NCBI RefSeq assembly: GCF_003024195.1
Contig: NZ_KZ679057.1
Coordinates: 1 to 64,000 of the forward strand
From: Streptomyces dioscori
GTDB taxonomy: Bacteria; Actinomycetota; Actinomycetes; Streptomycetales; Streptomycetaceae
Length of the DNA: 64,000 nt
Reading direction: 5' to 3'
The first letter of the stretch is position 1, and each line of letters begins with the position of its first letter. The position numbers and the translations under genes were made by a program. Positions 35,793-44,496 of this stretch are shown here, piece by piece. The notes beneath the pieces are model-generated. The model had not been told where the DNA came from. It was given only the letters and a program-made list of their open reading frames with translations, and ran no database searches.

Positions 35793-36737
35793 GTGACGGT
35801 GAGTAGAGCAGCTCCCGTTCCGCGGGTCATCGCCGTCGTGGGTCCCACCGCGGCCGGAAAGTCCGATCTCGGCGTCCACCTCGCCCAGCGTCTCGGTGGT
35901 GAGGTCGTCAACGCAGACTCGATGCAGCTCTACCGGGGGATGGACATCGGCACCGCCAAGCTGACGCCCGAGGAGCGCGGTGGGGTTCCCCACCACCTGC
36001 TGGACATCTGGGACGTGACGGTGACGGCGAGCGTCGCCGAGTACCAGCGCCTCGCGCGCATCCGCATCGACGCACTGCTCGCCGAGGACCGCTGGCCCAT
36101 CCTCGTCGGCGGCTCCGGCCTGTACGTCCGAGGCGCCGTCGACAACCTCGAATTCCCCGGTACGGACCCCGAGGTGCGGGCCCGTCTGGAGGAGGAACTC
36201 ACCCTGCGGGGCTCCGGCGCCCTGCACGCCAGACTGGCCGTCGCCGACCCCGAGGCCGCCCACGCGATCCTGCCGAGCAACGGCCGCCGTATCGTCCGGG
36301 CCCTCGAAGTCATCGAGATCACCGGCAGGCCCTTCACCGCCAACCTCCCGGGTCACGACTCCGTCTACGACACCCTCCAGATCGGCGTCGACGTGGCGCG
36401 CCCCGAACTCGACGAGCGCATCGCCCGCCGGGTGGACCGCATGTGGGAGGGCGGCCTCGGCGAGGAAGTGCGCGCACTGGAGGCGCAAGGGTTGCGTGAG
36501 GGGCGTACGGCGTCGCGCGCGCTCGGCTACCAGCAGATGCTCACGGCGCTCTCCGGGGAGTGCACCGACGACGAGGCGCGGGCCGAGACCGTACGTGCCA
36601 CCAAGCGCTTCGCGCGCCGTCAGGATTCCTGGTTCAGACGCGATCCGCGGGTGCATTGGCTCAGTGGGGCCGCGGCGGATCTCACAGAACTTCCGCAGCT
36701 TGCGCTGGCGTTGGTCGAACGACCGGTCACAGCCTGA
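35793..36737 (+). CDS. miaA: tRNA dimethylallyltransferase
   Basis: A 314-residue enzyme that transfers the dimethylallyl group to N6 of A37 in tRNAs reading UNN codons, the substrate step for MiaB. The P-loop is VGPTAAGKSDL, followed by VNADSMQLYRGMDIGTAK and the signature FARRQDSWFRRD. The frame is open upstream, but similarity starts just after GTG 35793; GTG 35799 is an alternative, two residues shorter. Confidence 0.95.
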   Translation: MTVSRAAPVPRVIAVVGPTAAGKSDLGVHLAQRLGGEVVNADSMQLYRGMDIGTAKLTPEERGGVPHHLLDIWDVTVTASVAEYQRLARIRIDALLAEDRWPILVGGSGLYVRGAVDNLEFPGTDPEVRARLEEELTLRGSGALHARLAVADPEAAHAILPSNGRRIVRALEVIEITGRPFTANLPGHDSVYDTLQIGVDVARPELDERIARRVDRMWEGGLGEEVRALEAQGLREGRTASRALGYQQMLTALSGECTDDEARAETVRATKRFARRQDSWFRRDPRVHWLSGAAADLTELPQLALALVERPVTA

Positions 36738-36845
36738 TCACGTCCTGGCATCGGGACGCTCCGGCCGTCATCCGGGCCTCTGGGACCGTGCCATCATCGA
36801 GCTTCGATCGACCAAGTGGAGTCCGAGTGGGGAGGGCGCGTGGCG

Positions 36846-37367
36846 ATGGAGGCCGGCCCTCGTGACACCGCACCAGGCGCGGAGCAGGACACCGTCACCG
36901 GCGGGGTGCACGACACCGCACAGGACCAGCAGGACCCCGACGGGGACCGGCTGAGCCCGGACGGGCCCGACGAGATCATCGGTGGTGTGACCGCCGACGG
37001 TCCCGAGCCCGACGAGATGTACCCGGGACCCGAGGTCGAGGTGGAGCTGCGCCCGCAGCGCCGCATGCGCATCTGGCAGCTCGCTCCCATCGTGAGCCTC
37101 GCCGCTGTCGGCTCCCTGATGTTCGCCTTCCCGCTGGCCTTCGACTTCGGCGACAGCGGAGCCATGATCGCCATGCTCGGCCTGCTGATCTGCTCCTGCG
37201 CCGCGGGCTGGGGAATGATGGCGGCCCGCCGGGTCGGTTACACGTGGCCCGGGCTGCCTCAGCGCGGTTCCGGCCGCCGCCCCGACTGGCGCGTCGCGAT
37301 CGCGTACGCCGTCCTAGTCGCCGCGGTCGTGGTGCTCGCGGTGTGGCGCGTGGCCCGCCTGCGCTGA
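36846..37367 (+). CDS. small integral membrane protein
   Basis: About 173 residues. The first 75 are acidic and Gly/Pro/Asp-rich (PDEIIGGVTADGPEPDEM). Three membrane segments follow: LAPIVSLAAVGSLMFAFPLA, GAMIAMLGLLICSCAAGWGM and VAIAYAVLVAAVVVLAVWRV. ATG 36846 is 9 bases after GGGGAGGG; GTG 36840 would add two residues. It lies between miaA and dapF. I recognise no catalytic motif. Conserved actinobacterial membrane proteins occupy this place. Confidence 0.72.
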   Translation: MEAGPRDTAPGAEQDTVTGGVHDTAQDQQDPDGDRLSPDGPDEIIGGVTADGPEPDEMYPGPEVEVELRPQRRMRIWQLAPIVSLAAVGSLMFAFPLAFDFGDSGAMIAMLGLLICSCAAGWGMMAARRVGYTWPGLPQRGSGRRPDWRVAIAYAVLVAAVVVLAVWRVARLR

Positions 37368-37500
37368 GTCGCTCAGGAGCCCCTCGTGGCACGTCGTGAC
37401 ACGGTGTCGCGTCCGCGTTGTCGTCCGCCGGACCGGTCGGCCGCGCTGCCGCGACCGGCAGGCATGCCGGGCTGTCGTACCGACCCCTTACGATCGAGGA

Positions 37501-38370
37501 ATGAGCACGCGGATCGCCTTCCTCAAGGGGCACGGGACCGAGAACGACTTCGTGATCGTCCCGGATCCCGAGAACACCATCGACCTGCCCCCGGCCACCG
37601 CCGCGGCCCTGTGCGACCGCCGCGCGGGCATCGGCGGGGACGGCCTGCTGCACGTCGTACGGTCCGCCGCGCACCCCGAGGCCCGTTCGATGGCGGCCGA
37701 AGCGGAATGGTTCATGGACTACCGCAACGGCGACGGCTCGATCGCGGAGATGTGCGGCAACGGAGTGCGTGTGTTCGCGCGCTACCTCCAGCGCGCCGGA
37801 CATGTGGCGGAAGGTGACATCGCGGTCGCCACGCGCGCGGGCGTGAAGACCGTGCACCTCGCCAAGGAGGGCGACATCACCGTCGGCATGGGCAAGGCGG
37901 TCCTCCCCGAGGGCGACGTCACCGTGACCGTAGGCGACCGCAGCTGGCCCGCCCGCAACGTGAACATGGGCAACCCCCATGCCGTCGCCTTCGTCGAGGA
38001 CCTCGACCACGCCGGACATCTGTACGCCCCACCGCCGTTCAGCCCACTGTCCGCGTACCCGGACGGCGTGAACGTCGAGTTCGTCGTCGACCGTGGCCTT
38101 CATCACGTCGCTCTGCGTGTCCATGAGCGGGGCTCCGGCGAGACCCGCTCGTGCGGCACGGGCGCGTGCGCCGTGGCCGTGGCCGCCGCGCGCAGGGACG
38201 GCGCCGACCCCGCGGTGACCGGCACACCGGCCACATACACCGTCGACGTGCCCGGCGGCCGACTCGTGATCACCGAGCGCCCCGACGGCGAGATCGAGAT
38301 GACCGGGCCCGCGGTGATCGTCGCAGAGGGTGAGATCGACACCGAATGGCTCGAAAACACGACCCCCTGA
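37501..38370 (+). CDS. dapF: diaminopimelate epimerase
   Basis: A 289-residue cofactor-free racemase converting LL- to meso-diaminopimelate for lysine and peptidoglycan. Streptomyces walls use the LL form, so the enzyme governs the split between wall and lysine. Both catalytic cysteines are present, in AEMCGNGVRVFARYL and in RSCGTGACAVAVAA. The start MSTRIAFLKGHGTENDF is the family start; upstream frame is disregarded. Confidence 0.95.
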   Translation: MSTRIAFLKGHGTENDFVIVPDPENTIDLPPATAAALCDRRAGIGGDGLLHVVRSAAHPEARSMAAEAEWFMDYRNGDGSIAEMCGNGVRVFARYLQRAGHVAEGDIAVATRAGVKTVHLAKEGDITVGMGKAVLPEGDVTVTVGDRSWPARNVNMGNPHAVAFVEDLDHAGHLYAPPPFSPLSAYPDGVNVEFVVDRGLHHVALRVHERGSGETRSCGTGACAVAVAAARRDGADPAVTGTPATYTVDVPGGRLVITERPDGEIEMTGPAVIVAEGEIDTEWLENTTP

Positions 38371-38539
38371 ACCTTCGCTCGAATGGGTGATCCGTTTCAC
38401 GCTCGGCGAGAGGCGGTCAGTCGGGCGTGGTGGGCTCGGTAGCATCAAGGACCGGCCCGGACGGGGGAACGACGCCATCCCCAGAGCCGCGTACGCCATG
38501 GGGCGCCCCGTCCGCCGGTCAACGCAGCCGGAGGTGCCC

Positions 38540-40684
38540 ATGAGTGCGGAGGCCACGAACCCCGCGACGCCCGGCCCCATCACGCCCGCGGTACAGCGCA
38601 GGCGGGGCCGCCCCCGGATCGACCTGCGGCGCCTGGGCCGGGCCGCTCTCCTGGGGCCCGCGGGCCGCGACCGGCTGCCCGACGCGATCGGCCATGTGGT
38701 CGAGGCCCACCGGGCCCACCACCCCGACGCCGACCTCGACCCGCTGCGCCGCGCCTATGTCCTCGCCGAGTCCTCGCACCGCGGCCAGATGCGCAAGAGC
38801 GGCGAGCCGTACATCACGCACCCGCTCGCCGTGACGCTCATCCTCGCCGAACTGGGCGCGGAGACCACGACGTTGACCGCCTCCCTGCTCCACGACACCG
38901 TCGAGGACACGGAAGTGACGCTCGATCAGGTCCGCGCCGAGTTCGGCGAGGAGGTCCGCTACCTCGTCGACGGCGTGACGAAGCTGGAAAAGGTCGACTA
39001 CGGAGCGGCCGCCGAGCCCGAGACGTTCCGCAAGATGCTCGTCGCCACCGGCAGCGACGTCCGCGTGATGTCGATCAAACTGGCCGACCGCCTGCACAAC
39101 ATGCGCACCCTCGGAGTCATGCGGCCCGAGAAGCAGGAACGCATCGCCAAGGTCACCAGTGACGTCCTCATCCCGCTCGCCGAACGACTAGGTGTCCAGG
39201 CGCTAAAGACCGAGCTTGAGGACCTGGTCTTCGCGATCCTGCGCCCCGAGGAGTACGCCCACACCCGCGAACTCATCGTCAAGAACTCCTCGCGCACCGA
39301 CGACCCCCTCGCCGAGATCGCCGAAGAGGTGCGCGGAGTCCTGCGCGAGGCCGGACTGCAGGCCGAAGTACTCATCCGGCCACGGCACTTCGTGTCCGTG
39401 CACCGCGTCTCGCGCAAACGCGGCGAGCTGCGCGGCGCCGACTTCGGCCGCCTCCTCGTTCTCGTGAACGAGGACGCCGACTGCTACGGGGTCCTGGGCG
39501 AACTGCACACCTGTCTCACCCCGGTGGTCTCGGAGTTCAAGGACTTCATCGCCGTCCCCAAGTTCAACCTGTACCAGTCGCTGCACACGGCCGTGGCCCG
39601 CCCCGACGGGCAGGTCGCCGAAGTCCTCATCCGTACGCACCAGATGCACAAGGTCGCCGAAGCCGGCGTCATCGCGCTCGGCAATCCCTACGCCGCGCCT
39701 GCGGATTCCGCGGAATCCCCGGAGGAGCAGACCGACGGCTCCCGCGCCGCCGACGGAGAGCGCGCCGACCCCACCCGCCCCGGCTGGCTGTCCCGCCTCC
39801 TCGACTGGCAGGAGGCCGCGCCGGACCCCGACACGTTCTGGTCCACGCTCCGCGAGGACCTCGCCCAGGACCGGGAGATCACCGTCTTCCGTCCCGACGG
39901 AGGCACACTCGGACTGCCCGCGGGCGCCAGCTGTGTGGACGCCGCCTACGCCCAGTACGGCGAGGACGCGCACGCCTGTATCGGCGTACGCGTCAACGGC
40001 CGCCTGGCGCGGCTCAGCACGGTTCTGAGCGACGGCGACACCGTTCAGCTGCTCATGGGCCAGGACCCGGCCTCGGAGCCCTCCAGGGAGTGGCTGGAGC
40101 ACGCGCACACGCCCGTCGCGCGGATCGCCATCACCCGCTGGCTGGCCGCGCACCCGGCGTCCGCCGTACCGTCCGAGGCCCCGGCCGAGACCCGCCGTCC
40201 GGCCGCGGACGGGCCGGCCGCCCGTCCGGCCGCCGCGGACGTCGTCGTCGACCGGCCCGGCGCGACCGTACGTCTCGCGGGCTGCTGTACGCCCGTACCG
40301 CCCGACGCGATCACCGGCTTCTCCGTGCGCGGGGGAGTGGTGACCGTGCACCGCGTGGAGTGCGCCGCCGTGGAGCGCATGAAGGGCGTGGGGCGCGCGG
40401 AGGTCGAGGTGCGCTGGGGTGACAGCAGCGAGTGCCGTGTCACGCTCTTCGCGGAGTCCTTCGGGCGGCCGCATCTCCTGGCCGACCTCACCGAGGCGAT
40501 CGCCCTGGAGGGCGTCGCCATCGTCTCGGCGACGGTCGAACCGCCCAGCCAGCAGCGGGTTCGGCATACGTACACGCTTGAGCTTCCGGACGCCGCGCAT
40601 CTTCCCGCCCTCATGCGGGCGATGCGCAACGTTCCTGGTGTCTTCGACGTCAGCCGGGCCCATCACCAGTCGACGGCTCCGTAG
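38540..40684 (+). CDS. rshA: RelA/SpoT-family protein with HD hydrolase and atypical synthetase domain
   Basis: A 714-residue RSH protein. The Mn-dependent (p)ppGpp hydrolase HD domain is intact: HRGQMRKSGEPYITHP, SLLHDTVEDTE and KLADRLHNMRTL. The synthetase half is recognisable (EFKDFIAVPKFNLYQSLHTA) but altered: the FDLxxIR block holding the Mg-binding Asp reads ADFGRLLVLV, and the distal AAHW motif reads IALGNPYA. A TGS-like and a C-terminal ACT domain follow. It corresponds by position to rshA, the second RSH gene of S. coelicolor. It may act mainly as a hydrolase. ATG 38540 follows GGAGG. Confidence 0.85.
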   Translation: MSAEATNPATPGPITPAVQRRRGRPRIDLRRLGRAALLGPAGRDRLPDAIGHVVEAHRAHHPDADLDPLRRAYVLAESSHRGQMRKSGEPYITHPLAVTLILAELGAETTTLTASLLHDTVEDTEVTLDQVRAEFGEEVRYLVDGVTKLEKVDYGAAAEPETFRKMLVATGSDVRVMSIKLADRLHNMRTLGVMRPEKQERIAKVTSDVLIPLAERLGVQALKTELEDLVFAILRPEEYAHTRELIVKNSSRTDDPLAEIAEEVRGVLREAGLQAEVLIRPRHFVSVHRVSRKRGELRGADFGRLLVLVNEDADCYGVLGELHTCLTPVVSEFKDFIAVPKFNLYQSLHTAVARPDGQVAEVLIRTHQMHKVAEAGVIALGNPYAAPADSAESPEEQTDGSRAADGERADPTRPGWLSRLLDWQEAAPDPDTFWSTLREDLAQDREITVFRPDGGTLGLPAGASCVDAAYAQYGEDAHACIGVRVNGRLARLSTVLSDGDTVQLLMGQDPASEPSREWLEHAHTPVARIAITRWLAAHPASAVPSEAPAETRRPAADGPAARPAAADVVVDRPGATVRLAGCCTPVPPDAITGFSVRGGVVTVHRVECAAVERMKGVGRAEVEVRWGDSSECRVTLFAESFGRPHLLADLTEAIALEGVAIVSATVEPPSQQRVRHTYTLELPDAAHLPALMRAMRNVPGVFDVSRAHHQSTAP

Positions 40685-40750
40685 AGACGCGTCTCGCGGG
40701 CGGGGCCGGTCGGCGACGGCATACGAGTGCGGGTGCGGGTGCGTCGTGGC

Positions 40751-40915
40751 TGGTCGCGCCGTTCCCCGCGCCCCTGAAGACAAGAGACCGCGCCGTTCCC
40801 CGCGCCCCAAGAGCGAAAGACCGCGCCGTTTCCCGCGCCCCTGAAGGGTGAACGGAGTGTGCTGTTCCCCGCGCGGCTGAAGGCAACGGATTGCGCCGTT
40901 CCCCGCGCCCCTGGG
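40751..40915 (-). repeat. array of five GC-rich intergenic repeats
   Basis: CGCGCCGTTCCCCGCGCCCC or a close variant recurs five times with a period near 34 bases (about 40755, 40789, 40822, 40856, 40890), followed each time by TGAAG-like spacer. It is the inverse of the element at 34.8-34.98 kb. No gene lies in 40685-41037. Confidence 0.8.
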
Positions 40916-41037
40916 TATCTCCTCGCTCGCGAGGGCCGGGGGTGAGAGATCTCCCAAGTGCACGCGAAGGCCGCCGTTCGGGTGGCTTCGGTGCGAGTCG
41001 GCTCCGTGAGCAGTCCACGCGCTGATAGCCGTGGTCC

Positions 41038-42564
41038 ATGCTGCGCACCCGCACCACCCCCCACACCGCCGGGACGGAAATCCCTAGGGCGGCCTCCCGG
41101 CAGCGGCGGCTTCGAACCGCGTTCGTCGCCTCCGCCGCATCCGTCTGCCTCATCGCCGCGAGCGCCCCCGCACCAGCACCGCTCGGTATCGGCGACCGTC
41201 TCTTCCCTCACCTGGGCAACCCCGGATACGACGTCACGGCGTACGACCTGGCCTTCACCTACTCCGGAAGCAACACCAAGCCGCTGCCGGCCGTCACGGT
41301 CATCGAGGCCCGCACGACGGCCTGGCTGGAGCAGTTCAACCTTGACTACTCGCACGGGACAGTGCGATCCGTCGAGGTCGACGGCGAGCCCGCGGAGTTC
41401 CGCAGCGCAGGCGAGGACCTGGTCGTCACGCCCGCCGAAGCGCTGCCGCCCGGCGTCCCGATGCGTGTCACCGTGCACCACGACAGCGACCCGGTCTCCA
41501 CGAAGGACCAGCAGAGCGGCTGGGTGCAGACGAAGGACGGGCTCGCGATGGCCAACCAGGCCGACGCCGGACACCGTGTCTTCCCCGGAAACGACCATCC
41601 TTCGGACAAGGCGATGTTCACCGTCCGGGTCACCGTTCCCGAGGGCTACACGGCCGTCGCCAACGGACTCCCCGTAGGGGCGACCCGCCGGGCCGCGGGC
41701 ACCACCTGGACCTACCGCACCGAACACCCCATGGCCACCGAGCTGGCCCAGGTCTCCATCGGCCGCTCCTCCGTGCTGCGCCGCAACGGCCCCGACGGCC
41801 TGCCCGTACGCGATGTGGTGCCCACCAAGGACCGCGAGCTGCTGGAGCCGTGGCTCAAGAAGACCCCCGACCAGATCGCCTGGATGCAGGAGAAGGTCGG
41901 CGACTACCCCTTCGAGACGTACGGGCTGCTCATCGCCGAAGCCCGTACCGGATTCGAACTGGAGACACAGACGCTCTCCCTCTTCGAGAGGGACCTCTTC
42001 ACCCGGTCCGAGTACCCGAAGTGGTACGTCGAGTCGATCATGGTGCACGAACTGGCCCACCAGTGGTTCGGCGACAGCGTCTCCCCGCGCACCTGGTCCG
42101 ACCTGTGGCTCAACGAAGGACACGCCACCTGGTACGAGGCCCTCTTCGCCGAGGAGAAGGCCGACAGGCCCATGGAGGCCCGGATGAAGGCCGCCTACCG
42201 GTCGTCCGACACCTGGCGCGAGGCCGGCGGACCGCCCGCCGCCCCGAAGGGGGCCGAACCCGGCGAGAAGCTCAGCATCTTCCGCCCGAACGTCTACGAC
42301 GGCAGCGCCCTGGTCCTGTACGCGCTGCGCGAGGAGATCGGCCGCCCCGCCTTCGAGCGGCTGGAGCGCGCCTGGGTGAGCACCCACCACGACGGTGTCG
42401 CCGACACCGCGGACTTCGAGCGCCTGGCCACGGGCATCGCCGGCCGCGATCTGAGCGGCTTCTTCAAGGCGTGGCTCTACGCGGAGAAGACCCCGCCCAT
42501 GCCGGGACACCCCGACTGGAAGAGCGCGGCGCCCGCCGAGAAGGCCGCGAAACGCGCCGGGTGA
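41038..42564 (+). CDS. secreted M1-family metallopeptidase
   Basis: A 508-residue zinc aminopeptidase-like protein. A signal peptide is likely (RRLRTAFVASAASVCLIAAS, cleavage near residue 45). The active site is HELAHQWFGD with the third ligand Glu in LWLNEGHATW. The usual exopeptidase GxMEN motif is replaced: the region before the zinc site reads ARTGFELETQ. It lacks the long C-terminal HEAT-like domain of PepN, so it is a compact secreted form. It probably trims extracellular peptides. Confidence 0.9.
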   Translation: MLRTRTTPHTAGTEIPRAASRQRRLRTAFVASAASVCLIAASAPAPAPLGIGDRLFPHLGNPGYDVTAYDLAFTYSGSNTKPLPAVTVIEARTTAWLEQFNLDYSHGTVRSVEVDGEPAEFRSAGEDLVVTPAEALPPGVPMRVTVHHDSDPVSTKDQQSGWVQTKDGLAMANQADAGHRVFPGNDHPSDKAMFTVRVTVPEGYTAVANGLPVGATRRAAGTTWTYRTEHPMATELAQVSIGRSSVLRRNGPDGLPVRDVVPTKDRELLEPWLKKTPDQIAWMQEKVGDYPFETYGLLIAEARTGFELETQTLSLFERDLFTRSEYPKWYVESIMVHELAHQWFGDSVSPRTWSDLWLNEGHATWYEALFAEEKADRPMEARMKAAYRSSDTWREAGGPPAAPKGAEPGEKLSIFRPNVYDGSALVLYALREEIGRPAFERLERAWVSTHHDGVADTADFERLATGIAGRDLSGFFKAWLYAEKTPPMPGHPDWKSAAPAEKAAKRAG

Positions 42565-42568
42565 ACCC

Positions 42569-42684
42569 GCGGAGCAAACACGGTGACGCCCGCGGAGCGA
42601 ACATGGCGACCCTGCGGAGCAAACACGGTGAGCCCCGCAGAACAGACACGGTGACCCCGGCGCAGCAAACACGGTGAGCCCTGC
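42569..42684. repeat. five-unit 23-bp tandem repeat
   Basis: Units resembling GCGGAGCAAACACGGTGACC follow one another five times with small changes, starting 5 bases after the M1 peptidase stop. The remaining space to hflX (42685-42905) holds no gene I can support; it should contain the hflX promoter. Confidence 0.8.
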
Positions 42685-42905
42685 GACGGGCGCCCTGTGA
42701 TTCCCGCACGGCGGGCCCCGTAACCCCTCGGAATTGGAGTGACGAGACGGGGCGTGCCGTGCGAACATCTTCACGTCGACGACACTTCAGGTCGGCGGCA
42801 CGGCCCCGTGGCCCCGGGCGGGAATCTCCCGGCGGCCCCGGGCGTTGAGCTGGGTGACGGGCGTGGAGTCCGTCACCCCGGTATCCCCATCGACGTAAGG
42901 ACCCA

Positions 42906-44399
42906 ATGACCTCCTCTTCTTCCCCTTCCCAGGACACACAGAGCGTTGCGCAGAACCACCCCGACGGTCTTCGGGCCGATGCCCTGATGGAAGAGGACGT
43001 CGCCTGGAGCCACGAGATCGACGGAGAGCGGGACGGCGACCAGTTCGACCGCTCCGAGCGTGCGGCCCTGCGCCGCGTCGCGGGCCTCTCCACCGAGCTT
43101 GAGGACGTCACCGAGGTCGAGTACCGACAGCTCCGCCTGGAGCGGGTGGTACTCGTCGGTGTGTGGACCTCGGGGACCGCGACCGACGCGGACAACTCAC
43201 TGGCCGAGCTGGCCGCCCTCGCGGAGACCGCGGGAGCGCTCGTGCTCGACGGAGTCATCCAGCGCCGGGACAAGCCGGACGCGGCCACGTACATCGGTTC
43301 CGGCAAGGCCAACGAGCTGCGTGACATCGTGCTCGAAACCGGCGCGGACACGGTCATCTGCGACGGTGAACTGTCGCCGGGCCAGCTCATCCACCTCGAA
43401 GACGTCGTCAAGGTCAAGGTCATCGACCGTACGGCCCTGATCCTCGACATCTTCGCCCAGCACGCCAAGTCCCGTGAGGGCAAGGCGCAGGTCGCTCTCG
43501 CGCAGATGCAGTACATGCTGCCGAGGCTCCGCGGCTGGGGTCAGTCGCTGTCCCGTCAGATGGGCGGCGGCTCGGGCGGTGGCCTCGCCACCCGTGGTCC
43601 CGGTGAGACCAAGATCGAGACCGACCGGCGCCGTATCCGCGAGAAGATGGCGAAGATGCGCCGGGAGATCGCGGACATGAAGACCGGCCGCGACATCAAG
43701 CGCCAGGAGCGCCGCCGGAACAAGGTGCCGTCGGTCGCGATCGCCGGTTACACCAATGCCGGCAAGTCCTCGCTGCTCAACCGCCTCACGGGCGCGGGCG
43801 TACTCGTCGAGAACTCGCTGTTCGCGACCCTCGACCCGACCGTGCGCCGGGCCGAGACCCCGAGCGGGCGGCTGTACACGCTGGCGGACACCGTCGGCTT
43901 CGTACGGCATCTGCCGCACCACCTCGTCGAGGCGTTCCGCTCCACGATGGAGGAGGTCGGCGACTCCGACCTGATCCTGCACGTGGTGGACGGTTCGCAC
44001 CCGGCGCCGGAGGAGCAGCTGGCCGCCGTGCGCGAGGTAGTCCGTGACGTGGGTGCCACCAAGGTGCCCGAGATCGTGGTGATCAACAAGGCGGACGCGG
44101 CCGATCCGCTGGTGCTGCAGCGGCTGATGCGGAACGAGAAGCGCTCCATCGCGGTCTCGGCCCGTACGGGCCAGGGCATCGCGGAGCTGCTGGCGCTCAT
44201 CGACGTCGAACTGCCGCACCCCTCGGTCGAGCTGGAGGCCCTCGTGCCCTACACGCTCGGCCGGCTGGTGGCGCGCGCCCACGCCGACGGCGAGGTCCTC
44301 TCCGAGGAGCACACCCCGGAGGGCACCCTGCTGAAGGTGCGGGTGCACGAGGAACTGGCGGCGGAGCTCGCTCCGTACGTGCCGGCTCCGGCGGCCTGA
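42906..44399 (+). CDS. hflX: ribosome-associated GTPase HflX
   Basis: A 497-residue GTPase that splits stalled or vacant 70S ribosomes under stress. The N-terminal HflX domain has the GSGKANEL nucleotide-binding element and the linker GGLATRGPGETKIETDRR. The G domain has G1 GYTNAGKSSLLNRLTG, G3 ADTVGFVRHLP and G4 NKAD. An extra acidic N-terminus of about 60 residues is normal for actinobacteria. A strong terminator follows. Confidence 0.95.
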   Translation: MTSSSSPSQDTQSVAQNHPDGLRADALMEEDVAWSHEIDGERDGDQFDRSERAALRRVAGLSTELEDVTEVEYRQLRLERVVLVGVWTSGTATDADNSLAELAALAETAGALVLDGVIQRRDKPDAATYIGSGKANELRDIVLETGADTVICDGELSPGQLIHLEDVVKVKVIDRTALILDIFAQHAKSREGKAQVALAQMQYMLPRLRGWGQSLSRQMGGGSGGGLATRGPGETKIETDRRRIREKMAKMRREIADMKTGRDIKRQERRRNKVPSVAIAGYTNAGKSSLLNRLTGAGVLVENSLFATLDPTVRRAETPSGRLYTLADTVGFVRHLPHHLVEAFRSTMEEVGDSDLILHVVDGSHPAPEEQLAAVREVVRDVGATKVPEIVVINKADAADPLVLQRLMRNEKRSIAVSARTGQGIAELLALIDVELPHPSVELEALVPYTLGRLVARAHADGEVLSEEHTPEGTLLKVRVHEELAAELAPYVPAPAA

Positions 44400-44415
44400 T
44401 CAGCGGAGACACAGC

Positions 44416-44450
44416 AGAAGGCCCGCCCCTCTCGCAGGGGCGGGCCTTCT
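44416..44450. terminator. bidirectional terminator after hflX
   Basis: AGAAGGCCCGCCCCT (44416-44430) and AGGGGCGGGCCTTCT (44436-44450) form a perfect 15-bp stem with the loop CTCGC, followed by GGTTCTG. It lies between convergent hflX and the protease gene. Confidence 0.92.
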
Positions 44451-44496
44451 GGTTCTGTCGTTTCCTACGTGGCTCTCGCCGTCCTCTGCTCGGCGC

